Shown: one piece after another, positions 43,783 to 52,252 of the stretch
Numbering within the stretch: position 1 is the first letter of the stretch
Layout: every line of letters starts with the position of its first letter
Assembly (NCBI RefSeq): GCF_900107725.1
Contig: NZ_FNQO01000003.1
Span: 1-64,000, forward strand
Length of the DNA stretch: 64,000 nucleotides
Source of the DNA: Microbulbifer marinus
Lineage (GTDB): Bacteria > Pseudomonadota > Gammaproteobacteria > Pseudomonadales > Cellvibrionaceae
Reading direction: 5' to 3'
Program-made: the position numbers and the translations under genes
The notes under the pieces: generated by a model
Seen by the model: only the letters and a program-made list of their open reading frames with translations
Databases searched by the model: none
What the model was told of the DNA's origin: nothing

Positions 43783-45042
43783 TTATTTGCTGTCATAGAA
43801 TTCCACTTCCTCGGCCTCGCGGGAATCGCCGCTGCCGGTCGACTCCCCCTCACTGCCGGCGCCGGCGGCCCGCACCTCTCCCGACGGCGGCGGCGCGGGC
43901 GGCTCACTGTTTTCGTAGGGGTTGCGCGGCGTGCTCTGCGGCGTCACCGGCTTGTCAGCCACGACCCGCTGCAGGCCATTAACGATGACGGTTTCCCCGG
44001 CCTTCAGCCCCTCTTCCACCGCCCACAGTTCTCCCTCGCGCTGGCCCAGCTTTAGGTAGCGCTTGCTCGCCACATTGCCCTCGCCCAGGACAAACACATA
44101 GCGCCCCTGCATGTCCTCCATCACGGCGGACTGCGGCACCAGCGGCTTGACCGCGTCGCTGCCGCGGAATACGCGAATCGATACCCGCGCGTACTGGCCC
44201 TGCGCCAGCAGCTGTCCCGGATTGGGGAAGCGAGCGCGCACGGCGATGGAACCGGTATTCGGGTCTATCTGGTTGTCGACGAACACAATGTCGCCCGGGT
44301 GGGCGTAGGAGGTGCCGTCCGGCAGCTCGATACGAATATCACTCTGTACAGGCGCCAGCCCCTGCTGTCGCCGCCGCTCTGCTTCCACCTGCACAGCGAA
44401 CAGTTGATCCTCCGGGACTTCGAAAAGCACGTAGATCGGATCCATCTTGACGATGGTCGCGAGCGGTTCGGACTGCGGCCCGACCAGGGAACCCTCGGGG
44501 TACTCGGCGCGCCCGATGCGGCCGGTGAGTGGCGCAAATATCTCGGTGTAGGAAAGGTCGAGTTCGGCTTTTTCCACATTCGCCCTCATGCCCTCGACAC
44601 GGGATTTGGCCTCCTGGAAATTTCCCTCCAGCTCATCCATCTGCACCTGGCTGATAGCACCGGAGCTCACCAGCTGGCGACCGCGGCGATAATTGCGCTC
44701 GGCCACCCGCAGCGCCGACTGTGCCTGCGCCAGGTTGGCGCGCTGATTGTCCAGCGCGGCGATAAAGGGCTTGGGATCTATGCGATACAACAGCTGCCCC
44801 TGCTGTACCATGTCCCCTTCGGTGAAGTGGCGGCTCTCGATATAGCCCTCCACCCGCGGGATCACCCGATACTCATCGGTAGCCTCCACCCGCCCGACAT
44901 ATTCGAAGCGCGGAATGACCGGCTGTTCCCGTACCGACAGCACTTCCACCGGCGGCGGCGGTGGCGCCTCTGGCTCTTCCTCTTTGCCGGTACAGGCGCA
45001 CAAAATGGCCAGCGACAGCCCGAACAAAAAAAATCGTGCCAT
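43783..45042 (-). CDS. RND efflux periplasmic adaptor (MexA/AcrA type)
   Basis: A 419-residue lipoprotein (lipobox ending LCAC) that links the pump to the outer-membrane channel. RVEGYIESRHFTEGDMVQQG and APLTGRIGRAEYPEGSLVG are the two lipoyl halves, with a coiled-coil hairpin between them (residues about 95-165) and a beta-barrel after. The C-terminal 50 residues are Pro/Ser/Glu-rich and disordered, longer than usual. It is cotranscribed with the pump; no regulator gene is adjacent. Confidence 0.95.
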   Translation of the reverse strand: MARFFLFGLSLAILCACTGKEEEPEAPPPPPVEVLSVREQPVIPRFEYVGRVEATDEYRVIPRVEGYIESRHFTEGDMVQQGQLLYRIDPKPFIAALDNQRANLAQAQSALRVAERNYRRGRQLVSSGAISQVQMDELEGNFQEAKSRVEGMRANVEKAELDLSYTEIFAPLTGRIGRAEYPEGSLVGPQSEPLATIVKMDPIYVLFEVPEDQLFAVQVEAERRRQQGLAPVQSDIRIELPDGTSYAHPGDIVFVDNQIDPNTGSIAVRARFPNPGQLLAQGQYARVSIRVFRGSDAVKPLVPQSAVMEDMQGRYVFVLGEGNVASKRYLKLGQREGELWAVEEGLKAGETVIVNGLQRVVADKPVTPQSTPRNPYENSEPPAPPPSGEVRAAGAGSEGESTGSGDSREAEEVEFYDSK

Positions 45043-45160
45043 GGAAGTTCAACCATCGCCTGCTGCAAAAAGATCTCGTCTAACAACTATAGGCGGGGAC
45101 AACCAGGCGCCGGCAGGCGAGCGCGCTGGCGCTCGGGATTACCATGGGTATACTGGCGCC

Positions 45161-45700
45161 ATGAAATTCTGCAGTCACTGCGGCAGCGATGCCGTCACCT
45201 TTGCCATTCCCGCAGGCGATGACCGCCCGCGCCACCTGTGCGGCGGTTGCGGCGCCATCCACTACATCAACCCGCGCATCATCGTCGGTGTCCTGCCCTA
45301 TCTCGGCGACAGGGTACTGCTGTGTAAGCGCGCCATAGAACCGCGCTTGGGGCTGTGGACGCTGCCAGCGGGATTTATGGAAAACGGCGAGACCAGTGAG
45401 GAGGGCGCACTGCGGGAATCCTGGGAGGAGGCTCGGGCCAATATCCGTGTCGACGACCTCTACACCATCTACGACATACCGCATATCAACCAGGTCTACC
45501 TGATGTACCGCGGCGAACTGACGGATACCAATTTCGGCCCGGGCCCGGAGTCGCTGGAAGTCGAGCTGTTTCACGAAGATGAGATTCCCTGGCAGGAAAT
45601 CGCCTTCCCGATCATGAGTGAGACGCTGGAACTCTATTTCATGGACCGCCAGGCGGGCCACTTCCCACTGCACCGCGGCGTCATTCAGCGCAAGCTGTGA
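45161..45700 (+). CDS. Nudix hydrolase with N-terminal zinc ribbon
   Basis: A 179-residue protein. The first 40 residues carry two CxxC pairs (CSHCG and CGGCG), a zinc ribbon like that of NADH pyrophosphatases. The Nudix box spans GFMENGETSEEGALRESWEE. This layout is common in Nudix proteins of unassigned substrate. The ATG at 45161 is followed directly by the ribbon; the frame's upstream extension overlaps the adaptor gene and is rejected. Confidence 0.88.
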   Translation: MKFCSHCGSDAVTFAIPAGDDRPRHLCGGCGAIHYINPRIIVGVLPYLGDRVLLCKRAIEPRLGLWTLPAGFMENGETSEEGALRESWEEARANIRVDDLYTIYDIPHINQVYLMYRGELTDTNFGPGPESLEVELFHEDEIPWQEIAFPIMSETLELYFMDRQAGHFPLHRGVIQRKL

Positions 45701-45722
45701 TTTTCGCAGCGGAACCAACAAA

Positions 45723-45749
45723 AAAGGGCGAACCGGTGGTTCGCCCTTT
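45723..45749. terminator. bidirectional intrinsic terminator
   Basis: Twelve-base perfect arms AAAGGGCGAACC and complement around loop GGT, with A- and T-runs outside, between the convergent Nudix and NIF3-like genes. Confidence 0.9.
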
Positions 45750-45770
45750 ATCGCAATCTGGTGCGGTCAA

Positions 45771-46088
45771 TCAGCCGCAGCGTTCATCCAGTTTCCACAG
45801 GTCGAACGCCGGCTCCTCGTAAGGATGGGCCGCGCGCAACGCGGCCAGTGCCGCGTCCACCAGCTCGTCTGCGCACACCATCTCTACCCGGTACTCCGCC
45901 ACCTGCTCTACCTGGCCGGACTGGCCGATAAACGGTTGGCTACCCTCCAAGGGTCGGAACTGTCCCGTGCCCAGCACCTGCCAGCAACAGCTATCGTAAT
46001 CGCCGATGCGTCCGGCGCCGGCGTCGAACAGTGCGCGCTTGACCACTTCCACGTGGGACTCGGGGATATAGGCACAGAGTTTGTACAC
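45771..46088 (-). CDS. NIF3-like/YqfO-type PII-fold protein
   Basis: A 105-residue protein starting MYKLCAYIPESHVEVVKRALFDAGAG and ending RAAHPYEEPAFDLWKL, the pattern of the PII-like domain inserted in NIF3/YqfO proteins and also found alone. Function is unknown. It is the last gene of a six-gene minus-strand run starting at 51356, 26 bases after cnoX. Confidence 0.85.
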   Translation of the reverse strand: MYKLCAYIPESHVEVVKRALFDAGAGRIGDYDSCCWQVLGTGQFRPLEGSQPFIGQSGQVEQVAEYRVEMVCADELVDAALAALRAAHPYEEPAFDLWKLDERCG

Positions 46089-46114
46089 GCAGACTCCTTG
46101 CGGGCAAGTTGAGA

Positions 46115-46969
46115 TCAGAACATCAGCGTCATCAGCTTACGCTGGTACTGGGCCGCCAGCGGATCACCGCTACCGAGGCTTTTGACGATATCGAGAAACG
46201 CCTGCTTGGCCGCGCCATCGGCGAAATTCAGGTCCTTGCGCAGAATATCCAGCAGCAGCTCCAGCGCGTCCTGCGGGCGGCCGTTCTGGCTGTACTGCAC
46301 CGCCAGCTTGTAGGCGGCGTCGTAATCCTGCGGATTCTGCTCCACCGCCTGCTGTAGCGCCTTGATCTCCGGCGATTCCGCGGCCTTCTGCTTCAGTTCC
46401 AGCTGCGCCATCAGCTGCTGGTAGTCGCTGTCCTGGTCCGCAAGCAGGATCTTGCCGAGTACCGTTTCCGCCTCCGGGGTGCGGTTCTGCTCCAGCAGCA
46501 CCGCCGCCAGCTGTTTGGCGATGTCGGCGCGCTCGCCGGACTCGGTGTAGACCTGGCGCAGCACCGGCAATGCCTCGTCCAGCTTGCCCTCGGCCACCAG
46601 CTTCTGCGCCTGCTGAAACTGCAGCTCCCAGGCTTTCGGCAGGTACTTGTCCAGCATTTCGCGGATCTGCTTCTCCGGCTGCGCGCCGGCAAAGCCATCC
46701 ACCGGCTGGCCGTCTTTCAGCACCATGACCGTCGGCAGGCTGCGCACGCCCAGCTGGCCGGCCAGCATCTGTTCGGTATCGGCATTCACCTTGGCCAGCA
46801 GGAACTGGCCGGCGTATTCATTGGCCAGCTTTTCCAGCACCGGCATCAGCTGCTTGCAGGGCTCGCACCAATCCGCCCAGAAATCCACCACCACCGGGCG
46901 TTTCATGGATTCTTCGATCAGCACCTGCTGGGCGTTTTCCGCCGTCACATCGACAATAAATTCGTTCAC
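46115..46969 (-). CDS. cnoX: chaperedoxin CnoX (thioredoxin plus TPR)
   Basis: A 284-residue protein: thioredoxin domain (1-110) with WCEPCK (Cys35, Cys38), then tetratricopeptide-like helices (115-284). CnoX holds unfolded proteins and protects them from over-oxidation, handing them to GroEL. The intact CxxC suggests redox activity, unlike E. coli CnoX, which lacks the first cysteine. It lies 31 bases after the YjbR-type gene. Confidence 0.93.
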   Translation of the reverse strand: MNEFIVDVTAENAQQVLIEESMKRPVVVDFWADWCEPCKQLMPVLEKLANEYAGQFLLAKVNADTEQMLAGQLGVRSLPTVMVLKDGQPVDGFAGAQPEKQIREMLDKYLPKAWELQFQQAQKLVAEGKLDEALPVLRQVYTESGERADIAKQLAAVLLEQNRTPEAETVLGKILLADQDSDYQQLMAQLELKQKAAESPEIKALQQAVEQNPQDYDAAYKLAVQYSQNGRPQDALELLLDILRKDLNFADGAAKQAFLDIVKSLGSGDPLAAQYQRKLMTLMF

Positions 46970-47000
46970 AACTACTCCTGAACCAAGCTGCAGTTATCTG

Positions 47001-47381
47001 TTAGCGGTATATGGTATCAGCACCGTATGCCAATTCGAGTGCCTCGCGCTCGACTTTGCGCAGGCCCCTGACGATCAGGCCGTAGGACCTGTCCATCAAC
47101 CGCTCGATTTCATAGTCCGGCACGCTGCCGTCCAGCAGCACCGTGTTCCAGTGTTTCTTGTTCATATGGTAACCGGGAATCACGCCGGTAAAGATATCCC
47201 GCAGGGCCTGGGCTTCGTCGGGATCGCACTTTAAGTTCGTGCAGTCGACGCCGTCGAGGCGGCCAACGGTGGCGAACATCTTGCCCTTGATCTTGAACAC
47301 CGCGACATCCGGGCCAAAGGGGAAATCCTCCTCGGCCTCGGGGCGGGAGAGCAGATAGTCGCGCACGGCCCTGCGGTCCAC
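47001..47381 (-). CDS. MmcQ/YjbR family DNA-binding-fold protein
   Basis: A 126-residue protein with the YjbR pattern: RRAVRDYLLSRPEAEEDFPFG, KGKMFATVG, LKCDPDEAQALRD and GYHMNKKHWNTVLLDG. It starts with GTG, with AGGA before it. The fold resembles a double-wing DNA-binding domain, but no DNA target is known. It starts nine bases after the DUF885 gene stop. Confidence 0.9.
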   Translation of the reverse strand: MDRRAVRDYLLSRPEAEEDFPFGPDVAVFKIKGKMFATVGRLDGVDCTNLKCDPDEAQALRDIFTGVIPGYHMNKKHWNTVLLDGSVPDYEIERLMDRSYGLIVRGLRKVEREALELAYGADTIYR

Positions 47382-47390
47382 AGTGGATTC

Positions 47391-48767
47391 CTACCAGTTC
47401 AGGGACGACGGCAGCCGCGGCGACGACAGCAGTTTACTGAAGCGCTGCCAACGCTCGTTCGGATCCTCGGTGCCCTCTTCCACATAGTCGGCCACCAGTT
47501 TTTTGCCCCAGTTGTAATTGATCACATAGGCGCCGTAGGCATCCACGAAGCGTTTGCGCTGCGCAGCCTTTTCCGGACTCATCAACGTGTATTTCTGGAA
47601 CAGCTCGACCACCTTGTCGCCGTCGATCTGGCCATCGATGTACTGGCGGGCAACTTCATTGCCGGCAAAGCTCAGCTTGGCGATCAGCTCCAGTACGCGA
47701 TCGTATTTCTCCGCGTCGGCCGGATTCAGGCCGGCGAGCGGATAGAGCACTTCCTTTTCAAACTCGAGTTTTTCCTCACCGGGGAATGCCAGCTCGATAC
47801 CATAGTTGGCGCTGCCCTCAGCAATCACGGACTGCGGGCTGAATAGCGGGTAGACACTGTACTCGACCCAGCCACGCTTGTTGACCAGCTCGTCTTCCAG
47901 CAGCGCGTTGTAAGTGTGGTGGCCCGGATAACCCTCGTGACAGCCGAGATCGATGGCGCGGTCGATCATGATCGGCAGCTCAGTATTGATCTGGATCAGG
48001 CTCTGCGCATTGCCCTGATACCAGTTGTATCCACTCCAGGGCTTGTCGGTGACATATTCGAGTACGAAGTTTTCGTTTGCCGGCAGCTGGATATGCTGCT
48101 TGGTGCGCTCGCGGCAGGCATCGATGGCCGCATCGAAAACGGCCTCGAGTTTGTCAGCGGGAACTTCAAACTGCTTTTTGAACGCCTGCACACGGACGGG
48201 CAGCGGCTCGTCGCCGGGCAAGAGTTCTTCTAGCTCGGCCAGTATCGGGCCGAACTCGGCAAAATTCTGTTTGGGCGGTTGAGTGTCGTAGAGCAGCTGT
48301 GCTTCGCGCTCGAAACTGCGCTCGGTGGCACCGGCCAGGCTCTCCGCGTGCGCGATCAGTGCGCGCAGCTGGGTTTTCAGATAGTGCACGCGCAGATTTT
48401 CGATGGAGCCGTCTTGCTTTTTTACTTCCGGCAGCTGCTTCAGCAACTGCTTGCCGCGTGCGGCAATGTCGACCGGCTTAGCCTCACTGCTGGCGGCCTC
48501 TTCCTTCCACTCCTGAGGACCGTAATAGGCATCGACGTAACTGTCGTCGTGATTGCCCAATTCCAGCACCAGCTGCACATAGCTCTTCGCCACCGCATCC
48601 ATGTCTGCTTTTTTCCCCTTCGCAATGTCCGGTGCCTGCTCTACTGCTGCAGCCGGCTCTTGTGCCGACTCTTGCGCCGGCGCTTCTTTCCTGTCGCCGC
48701 AGGCACTCAGGGTGAGCAACAGTGCCGTCAGCGGCAGCAGCCTGAATAGTATTTGAGCTAGATTCAT
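47391..48767 (-). CDS. DUF885-like lipoprotein metallopeptidase
   Basis: A 458-residue lipoprotein with lipobox LSAC (Cys23), an Ala/Glu linker and a helical body. HEGYPGHH (277-284) matches the DUF885 motif HExxPGHH, and IAEGSANYGIE about 35 residues later supplies the likely third ligand. The enzyme is predicted to act on periplasmic peptides. A longer DUF885 paralogue is at 56419. It lies 59 bases after the amine oxidase gene. The ATG at 48767 is chosen for its signal peptide. Confidence 0.85.
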   Translation of the reverse strand: MNLAQILFRLLPLTALLLTLSACGDRKEAPAQESAQEPAAAVEQAPDIAKGKKADMDAVAKSYVQLVLELGNHDDSYVDAYYGPQEWKEEAASSEAKPVDIAARGKQLLKQLPEVKKQDGSIENLRVHYLKTQLRALIAHAESLAGATERSFEREAQLLYDTQPPKQNFAEFGPILAELEELLPGDEPLPVRVQAFKKQFEVPADKLEAVFDAAIDACRERTKQHIQLPANENFVLEYVTDKPWSGYNWYQGNAQSLIQINTELPIMIDRAIDLGCHEGYPGHHTYNALLEDELVNKRGWVEYSVYPLFSPQSVIAEGSANYGIELAFPGEEKLEFEKEVLYPLAGLNPADAEKYDRVLELIAKLSFAGNEVARQYIDGQIDGDKVVELFQKYTLMSPEKAAQRKRFVDAYGAYVINYNWGKKLVADYVEEGTEDPNERWQRFSKLLSSPRLPSSLNW

Positions 48768-48826
48768 CTCGGTTCCCTTACTACTGGTAGTCGTATTCTG
48801 ATTCTTGTTCACGGCGCGCCAGCATG

Positions 48827-50215
48827 TCACACCGGCACCACTTCGCAAAGATGCTCTTCCCTTTGCAGCGCGGCCTCAACTTCCGCCACGGCACGTTCGG
48901 CAGATTCCAGCGCACCCTCCATATAACCGAACCACTCCACGGCAAATTCGGTGCCGGCCCAGTGGATCGGGCCATTGGGCTCGCGCAGTCGCGCGCCATA
49001 GCCGGTCCAGGTGCCCGGCGCCATCAGCGCAGCGTAGCAGCCGCGGGTCCAGGCTTCACTGCTCCAGTCCTTATCCACATATTCCAGCGGTCGCCGGGCC
49101 TGCTGGCCAAAAAACTGCGCAAAGCACTCGAGTACCCTTTCGCGCCGCTCGTCCGCACTGACAGCGCTCAAATTGCGGGCCGTGTCACCCTCGAGGAAAC
49201 CCATCAGCAGACCGGACGACTTGCCCGCCTCGGAATTGTCGAAAGTCACACGCACCGGCCCGGTCGGACTCGCCACCTGGCCGGACAACTGCGCGTCCCG
49301 CCAGAAGGGCTTCTCGTAGCGGGCCACGCACTTGATGCAGGCGCCGGCAGGCATGCGCTGCAGTAACTGATCGCGCCAGGACGGCAGTTCCGGCTCGAAA
49401 CGGATACGCAGCGCCTGGTTGGGCGGCAACGCCACGATCATGCGCTCGCAGACGAGAGAACCGGCACCATGCCACAGCCGCAGGCGGCCATCGGGCAGCT
49501 GCTCGATTTTCTCTACCGGTGCATTCAGCTGTACTCGCTCTCCCAGCTGCTGCGCCATGCGCTCACACAGACCCGCGGTGCCACCGTGCACCCGATCCTG
49601 CTGGGCACCGCCGGTCACCGACAACAGGGTTTCGAGCGAATCGCCGGAACGCGCGTAAAAGAGTGCGTGCAGCAGCGACAGCTCGGCTGGTTCGGCGGCG
49701 AAAACCGCACCGATACCGACTGCAAACAGTTCCCGCGCCAGCCGCGTGCGGCAGTTTTTTTGCAGCCACGAGTCGAGCGTCACCGAATCCCAGTGTTCGG
49801 CCTTCGTGTGTGTCCAGGGCGCCGCCGGGTCGAGGCTCCGCGCCATGGCCTCGAAGCGCGCCATCGCGATGCCTAGGTCGGCGAGTGCCAGCGGATTGAT
49901 TTTCGGAATGGTGCCGCGATAGCGACGCCCGCGACCGTTCAGATACAGCAGGTTATCGCCGCTGTCATACAGCGGCCAGGTCGTTGCACCCAGCTCCTCG
50001 ATCAGCCGATACATCCGGTGTTGTCCCGGTCCGACCCACTGGCCGCCGATGTCGACCGTATCGCCGTTGGCAAAGCGGTGATTCTGCAGGCGGCCGCCGA
50101 CCCGGTCGCGCGCCTCGAGAATCTTTACCGAGTATTTACTTCGCAGCAGGCGCGCCGCCTGTAAACCGGATATACCGGCGCCAATAACAACGACCTGAAC
50201 CTGTTCCAGTGACAT
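48827..50215 (-). CDS. FAD-dependent amine oxidase
   Basis: A 462-residue flavoprotein of the monoamine oxidase group. The dinucleotide-binding GAGISG is at 12-17, EARDRVGGR follows at about 36-44, and the C-terminal HWAGTEFAVEWFGYMEGALE closes the FAD site. It has no signal peptide and is probably cytoplasmic. The ATG at 50215 has GAGAGG upstream; an earlier ATG at 50236 would overlap the preceding gene. It starts ten bases after the nitrilase stop. Substrate is unknown, possibly a polyamine or aromatic amine. Confidence 0.9.
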   Translation of the reverse strand: MSLEQVQVVVIGAGISGLQAARLLRSKYSVKILEARDRVGGRLQNHRFANGDTVDIGGQWVGPGQHRMYRLIEELGATTWPLYDSGDNLLYLNGRGRRYRGTIPKINPLALADLGIAMARFEAMARSLDPAAPWTHTKAEHWDSVTLDSWLQKNCRTRLARELFAVGIGAVFAAEPAELSLLHALFYARSGDSLETLLSVTGGAQQDRVHGGTAGLCERMAQQLGERVQLNAPVEKIEQLPDGRLRLWHGAGSLVCERMIVALPPNQALRIRFEPELPSWRDQLLQRMPAGACIKCVARYEKPFWRDAQLSGQVASPTGPVRVTFDNSEAGKSSGLLMGFLEGDTARNLSAVSADERRERVLECFAQFFGQQARRPLEYVDKDWSSEAWTRGCYAALMAPGTWTGYGARLREPNGPIHWAGTEFAVEWFGYMEGALESAERAVAEVEAALQREEHLCEVVPV

Positions 50216-50225
50216 GCAGCCTCTC

Positions 50226-51356
50226 TCAACGCGCATTATTATTCTGTGCCAGCCACAGGCTGGAAATCACCGCGCCGTCGCGGCGCTGGCCCTGCAGCAC
50301 CTCGCCGTGCAGCACCGCGGTAGTCTGGCCGTCATCCCCCAGATCCCACAACGCACCGCGGAAAAATGTATTGATGCCCGCGCGCAGATGCGTGCCGCGT
50401 CCACCCAGCGCGTACTTGCGCCAGGCCTCGCCCTCGCTGAGTGCACCGACATCCGCGCTATCGACGTCCGCCGGCGCCGCCGCGCCGTTGTAACCATTCC
50501 AGGGCCGCTGCCAGATGCCATCGGGAGAGGAATAGGACGGCACCGCCACCAGCTCGGCGCCGTCGAGTTGTTGCCAGGTATCGGGATACCAGCTGTCAGC
50601 GCAGATCAACACCCCCAGGCGTCCGAGCGGCGTATCGATAATCGGCAGCGGTTGCGTCGCCGGCTCGGTGAACGGCAGCTCACTGTCAATCGGATACCGC
50701 TTGCGCACCGGGCCCGCCACTGAGCCGTCGGCAAAAAATACAAAACTGCTGTTGTAGATGGGACCGGTGCCGGTATGTATCCGGTTTTGTTTCACGGACG
50801 GCACCGGCAGTGCGATGGAGCCCGCCACCAGCGTCACATTAAACTCCTCGGCCAGCGAGGCGAACAGCTGCTGGTACTGCGCGGCCATCGTCACAGCCTT
50901 GGTTTTGAACAGTGCCGCGGCGAAGGGATCGGCGGCGGTCTCGCTACTCAGCTGGTGTACAAAGGCTGGCAGATTACCCAGCGCCGCCCACAGCATCGCC
51001 ATCGAAGTACTGTCGGCGCGAAAAGTCAGGAAACTTTCTCCCTCCGCCACCAGCCAGGTGCCGATATGTTCGGGAAACACCACCAGGGTCTGCTGACTCA
51101 GCCACCCGGCGTCCTGCGCCTTGACCAGATAGCCGCGCAGCTTGCGCCGCAGCCGTTCGGCGCTGGCGTAGTCCGCGGAGGTGAGGTAGGGCTGGATGGA
51201 TACCAGATTGGCGTCACCGGGTCGGGCCGGATTCAGCGCTTCCAGTACTACCGGCGGCTCAGGGGAAGCAGCTGCATCCCGGGGCAGCGGGATCTGCAAC
51301 AATAGGGCGAGGGCTGCCACAGCCAGGGCGGCGGCCAGCAATAGCTTTCTTATCAT
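50226..51356 (-). CDS. membrane-anchored carbon-nitrogen hydrolase (nitrilase superfamily)
   Basis: A 376-residue amidase-type protein with an N-terminal membrane anchor or signal (LLLAAALAVAALALLLQ). The Glu-Lys-Cys triad is visible: Glu96 in VVFPEHIGTW, Lys219 in GPVRKRYPIDSE, and Cys252 in VLICADSWYPD. It is predicted to act outside the inner membrane, hydrolysing an amide. Adjacency to an amine oxidase suggests amide then amine breakdown, but the substrate is unknown. No good ribosome-binding site is seen at the ATG at 51356. It is divergent from the Mut7-C gene. Confidence 0.87.
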   Translation of the reverse strand: MIRKLLLAAALAVAALALLLQIPLPRDAAASPEPPVVLEALNPARPGDANLVSIQPYLTSADYASAERLRRKLRGYLVKAQDAGWLSQQTLVVFPEHIGTWLVAEGESFLTFRADSTSMAMLWAALGNLPAFVHQLSSETAADPFAAALFKTKAVTMAAQYQQLFASLAEEFNVTLVAGSIALPVPSVKQNRIHTGTGPIYNSSFVFFADGSVAGPVRKRYPIDSELPFTEPATQPLPIIDTPLGRLGVLICADSWYPDTWQQLDGAELVAVPSYSSPDGIWQRPWNGYNGAAAPADVDSADVGALSEGEAWRKYALGGRGTHLRAGINTFFRGALWDLGDDGQTTAVLHGEVLQGQRRDGAVISSLWLAQNNNAR

Positions 51357-51478
51357 TATTTTGCACTTTGCTTTCTTGTCAGTGGCTACTATAGCGGCAA
51401 AGGAATCTTCGATTAAGTCCAGAGGGCGAGACGGAGATTTCCGGCACCGATGGACCGGCCTTTCCACCCGAGGACCCA

Positions 51479-52225
51479 ATGCCCCGCGTGACCTTCCGCT
51501 TCTACCGGGAGTTAAACGATTTCCTGCCGCGACATCTGCGGCAGCGGGAATTCGAGCGGGACTTTCTGTTGGCGGGCTCCATCAAGGATGCGATCGAAAA
51601 CATCGGCGCTCCCCACACCGAAGTGGACCTTATCCTCGTGAATGGCCGATCGGTTGATTTCGATTATCTACTTCGCGACGGCGACCGCGTCAGCGTCTAC
51701 CCGGTTTTCGAGTCACTCGACATCTCCACCGTCACCCGCCTGCGGCCCCACCCGCTGCGGGAAACGCGCTTCGTGTTGGACTGCCATCTGGGTCGTCTGG
51801 CCCGCTATCTGCGTATGCTCGGCTTCGACAGCCTGTTCCGCAGTGACTATGCGGACGAGACACTGCTGCAAGTCTCCGTTGCGCAGCGGCGCATACTGCT
51901 GACCCGCGATATCGGCCTGCTGAAGCGCCGGCAGCTCGAACGCGGCTATTTTGTCCGCGCCACCAAACCGCGCGAGCAGCTGGGCGAAGTAATAGAGAGG
52001 CTGCAGCTACAGGGCTGCCTGCGTCCGTTCACCCGCTGCATCGCCTGTAACGGCAGTATTGCCGCGGTGCCCAAACAGGATATTGCCGATCTGCTGCCGG
52101 AGAACACCCGGCGCTACTTCGACGAATTCTTTCAGTGCCGCGACTGCCTGCGTATCTACTGGAAAGGCAGCCACTACGAGCGCATGAGTTTGCTGGTGCG
52201 GGAATTGCGAGCCGGCTACGGTTAG
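51479..52225 (+). CDS. Mut7-C RNase-domain protein with ubiquitin-like N-terminus
   Basis: A 248-residue protein. Residues 1-85 resemble the Mut7-C ubiquitin-like (ThiS/MoaD-type) domain (FRFYRELNDFLP, ILVNGRSVDFDYLLRDGDRVSVYP). Residues 95-248 are the PIN-like Mut7-C RNase domain (FVLDCHLGRLARYLRMLGFD, ILLTRDIGLLKRR) ending in a zinc ribbon (CIAC and CRDC) and YWKGSHYERM. Activity has been inferred from the fold; the natural target is unknown. Confidence 0.93.
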   Translation: MPRVTFRFYRELNDFLPRHLRQREFERDFLLAGSIKDAIENIGAPHTEVDLILVNGRSVDFDYLLRDGDRVSVYPVFESLDISTVTRLRPHPLRETRFVLDCHLGRLARYLRMLGFDSLFRSDYADETLLQVSVAQRRILLTRDIGLLKRRQLERGYFVRATKPREQLGEVIERLQLQGCLRPFTRCIACNGSIAAVPKQDIADLLPENTRRYFDEFFQCRDCLRIYWKGSHYERMSLLVRELRAGYG

Positions 52226-52252
52226 GCCGCACGACTGGCGCGGTGCTTGCCC

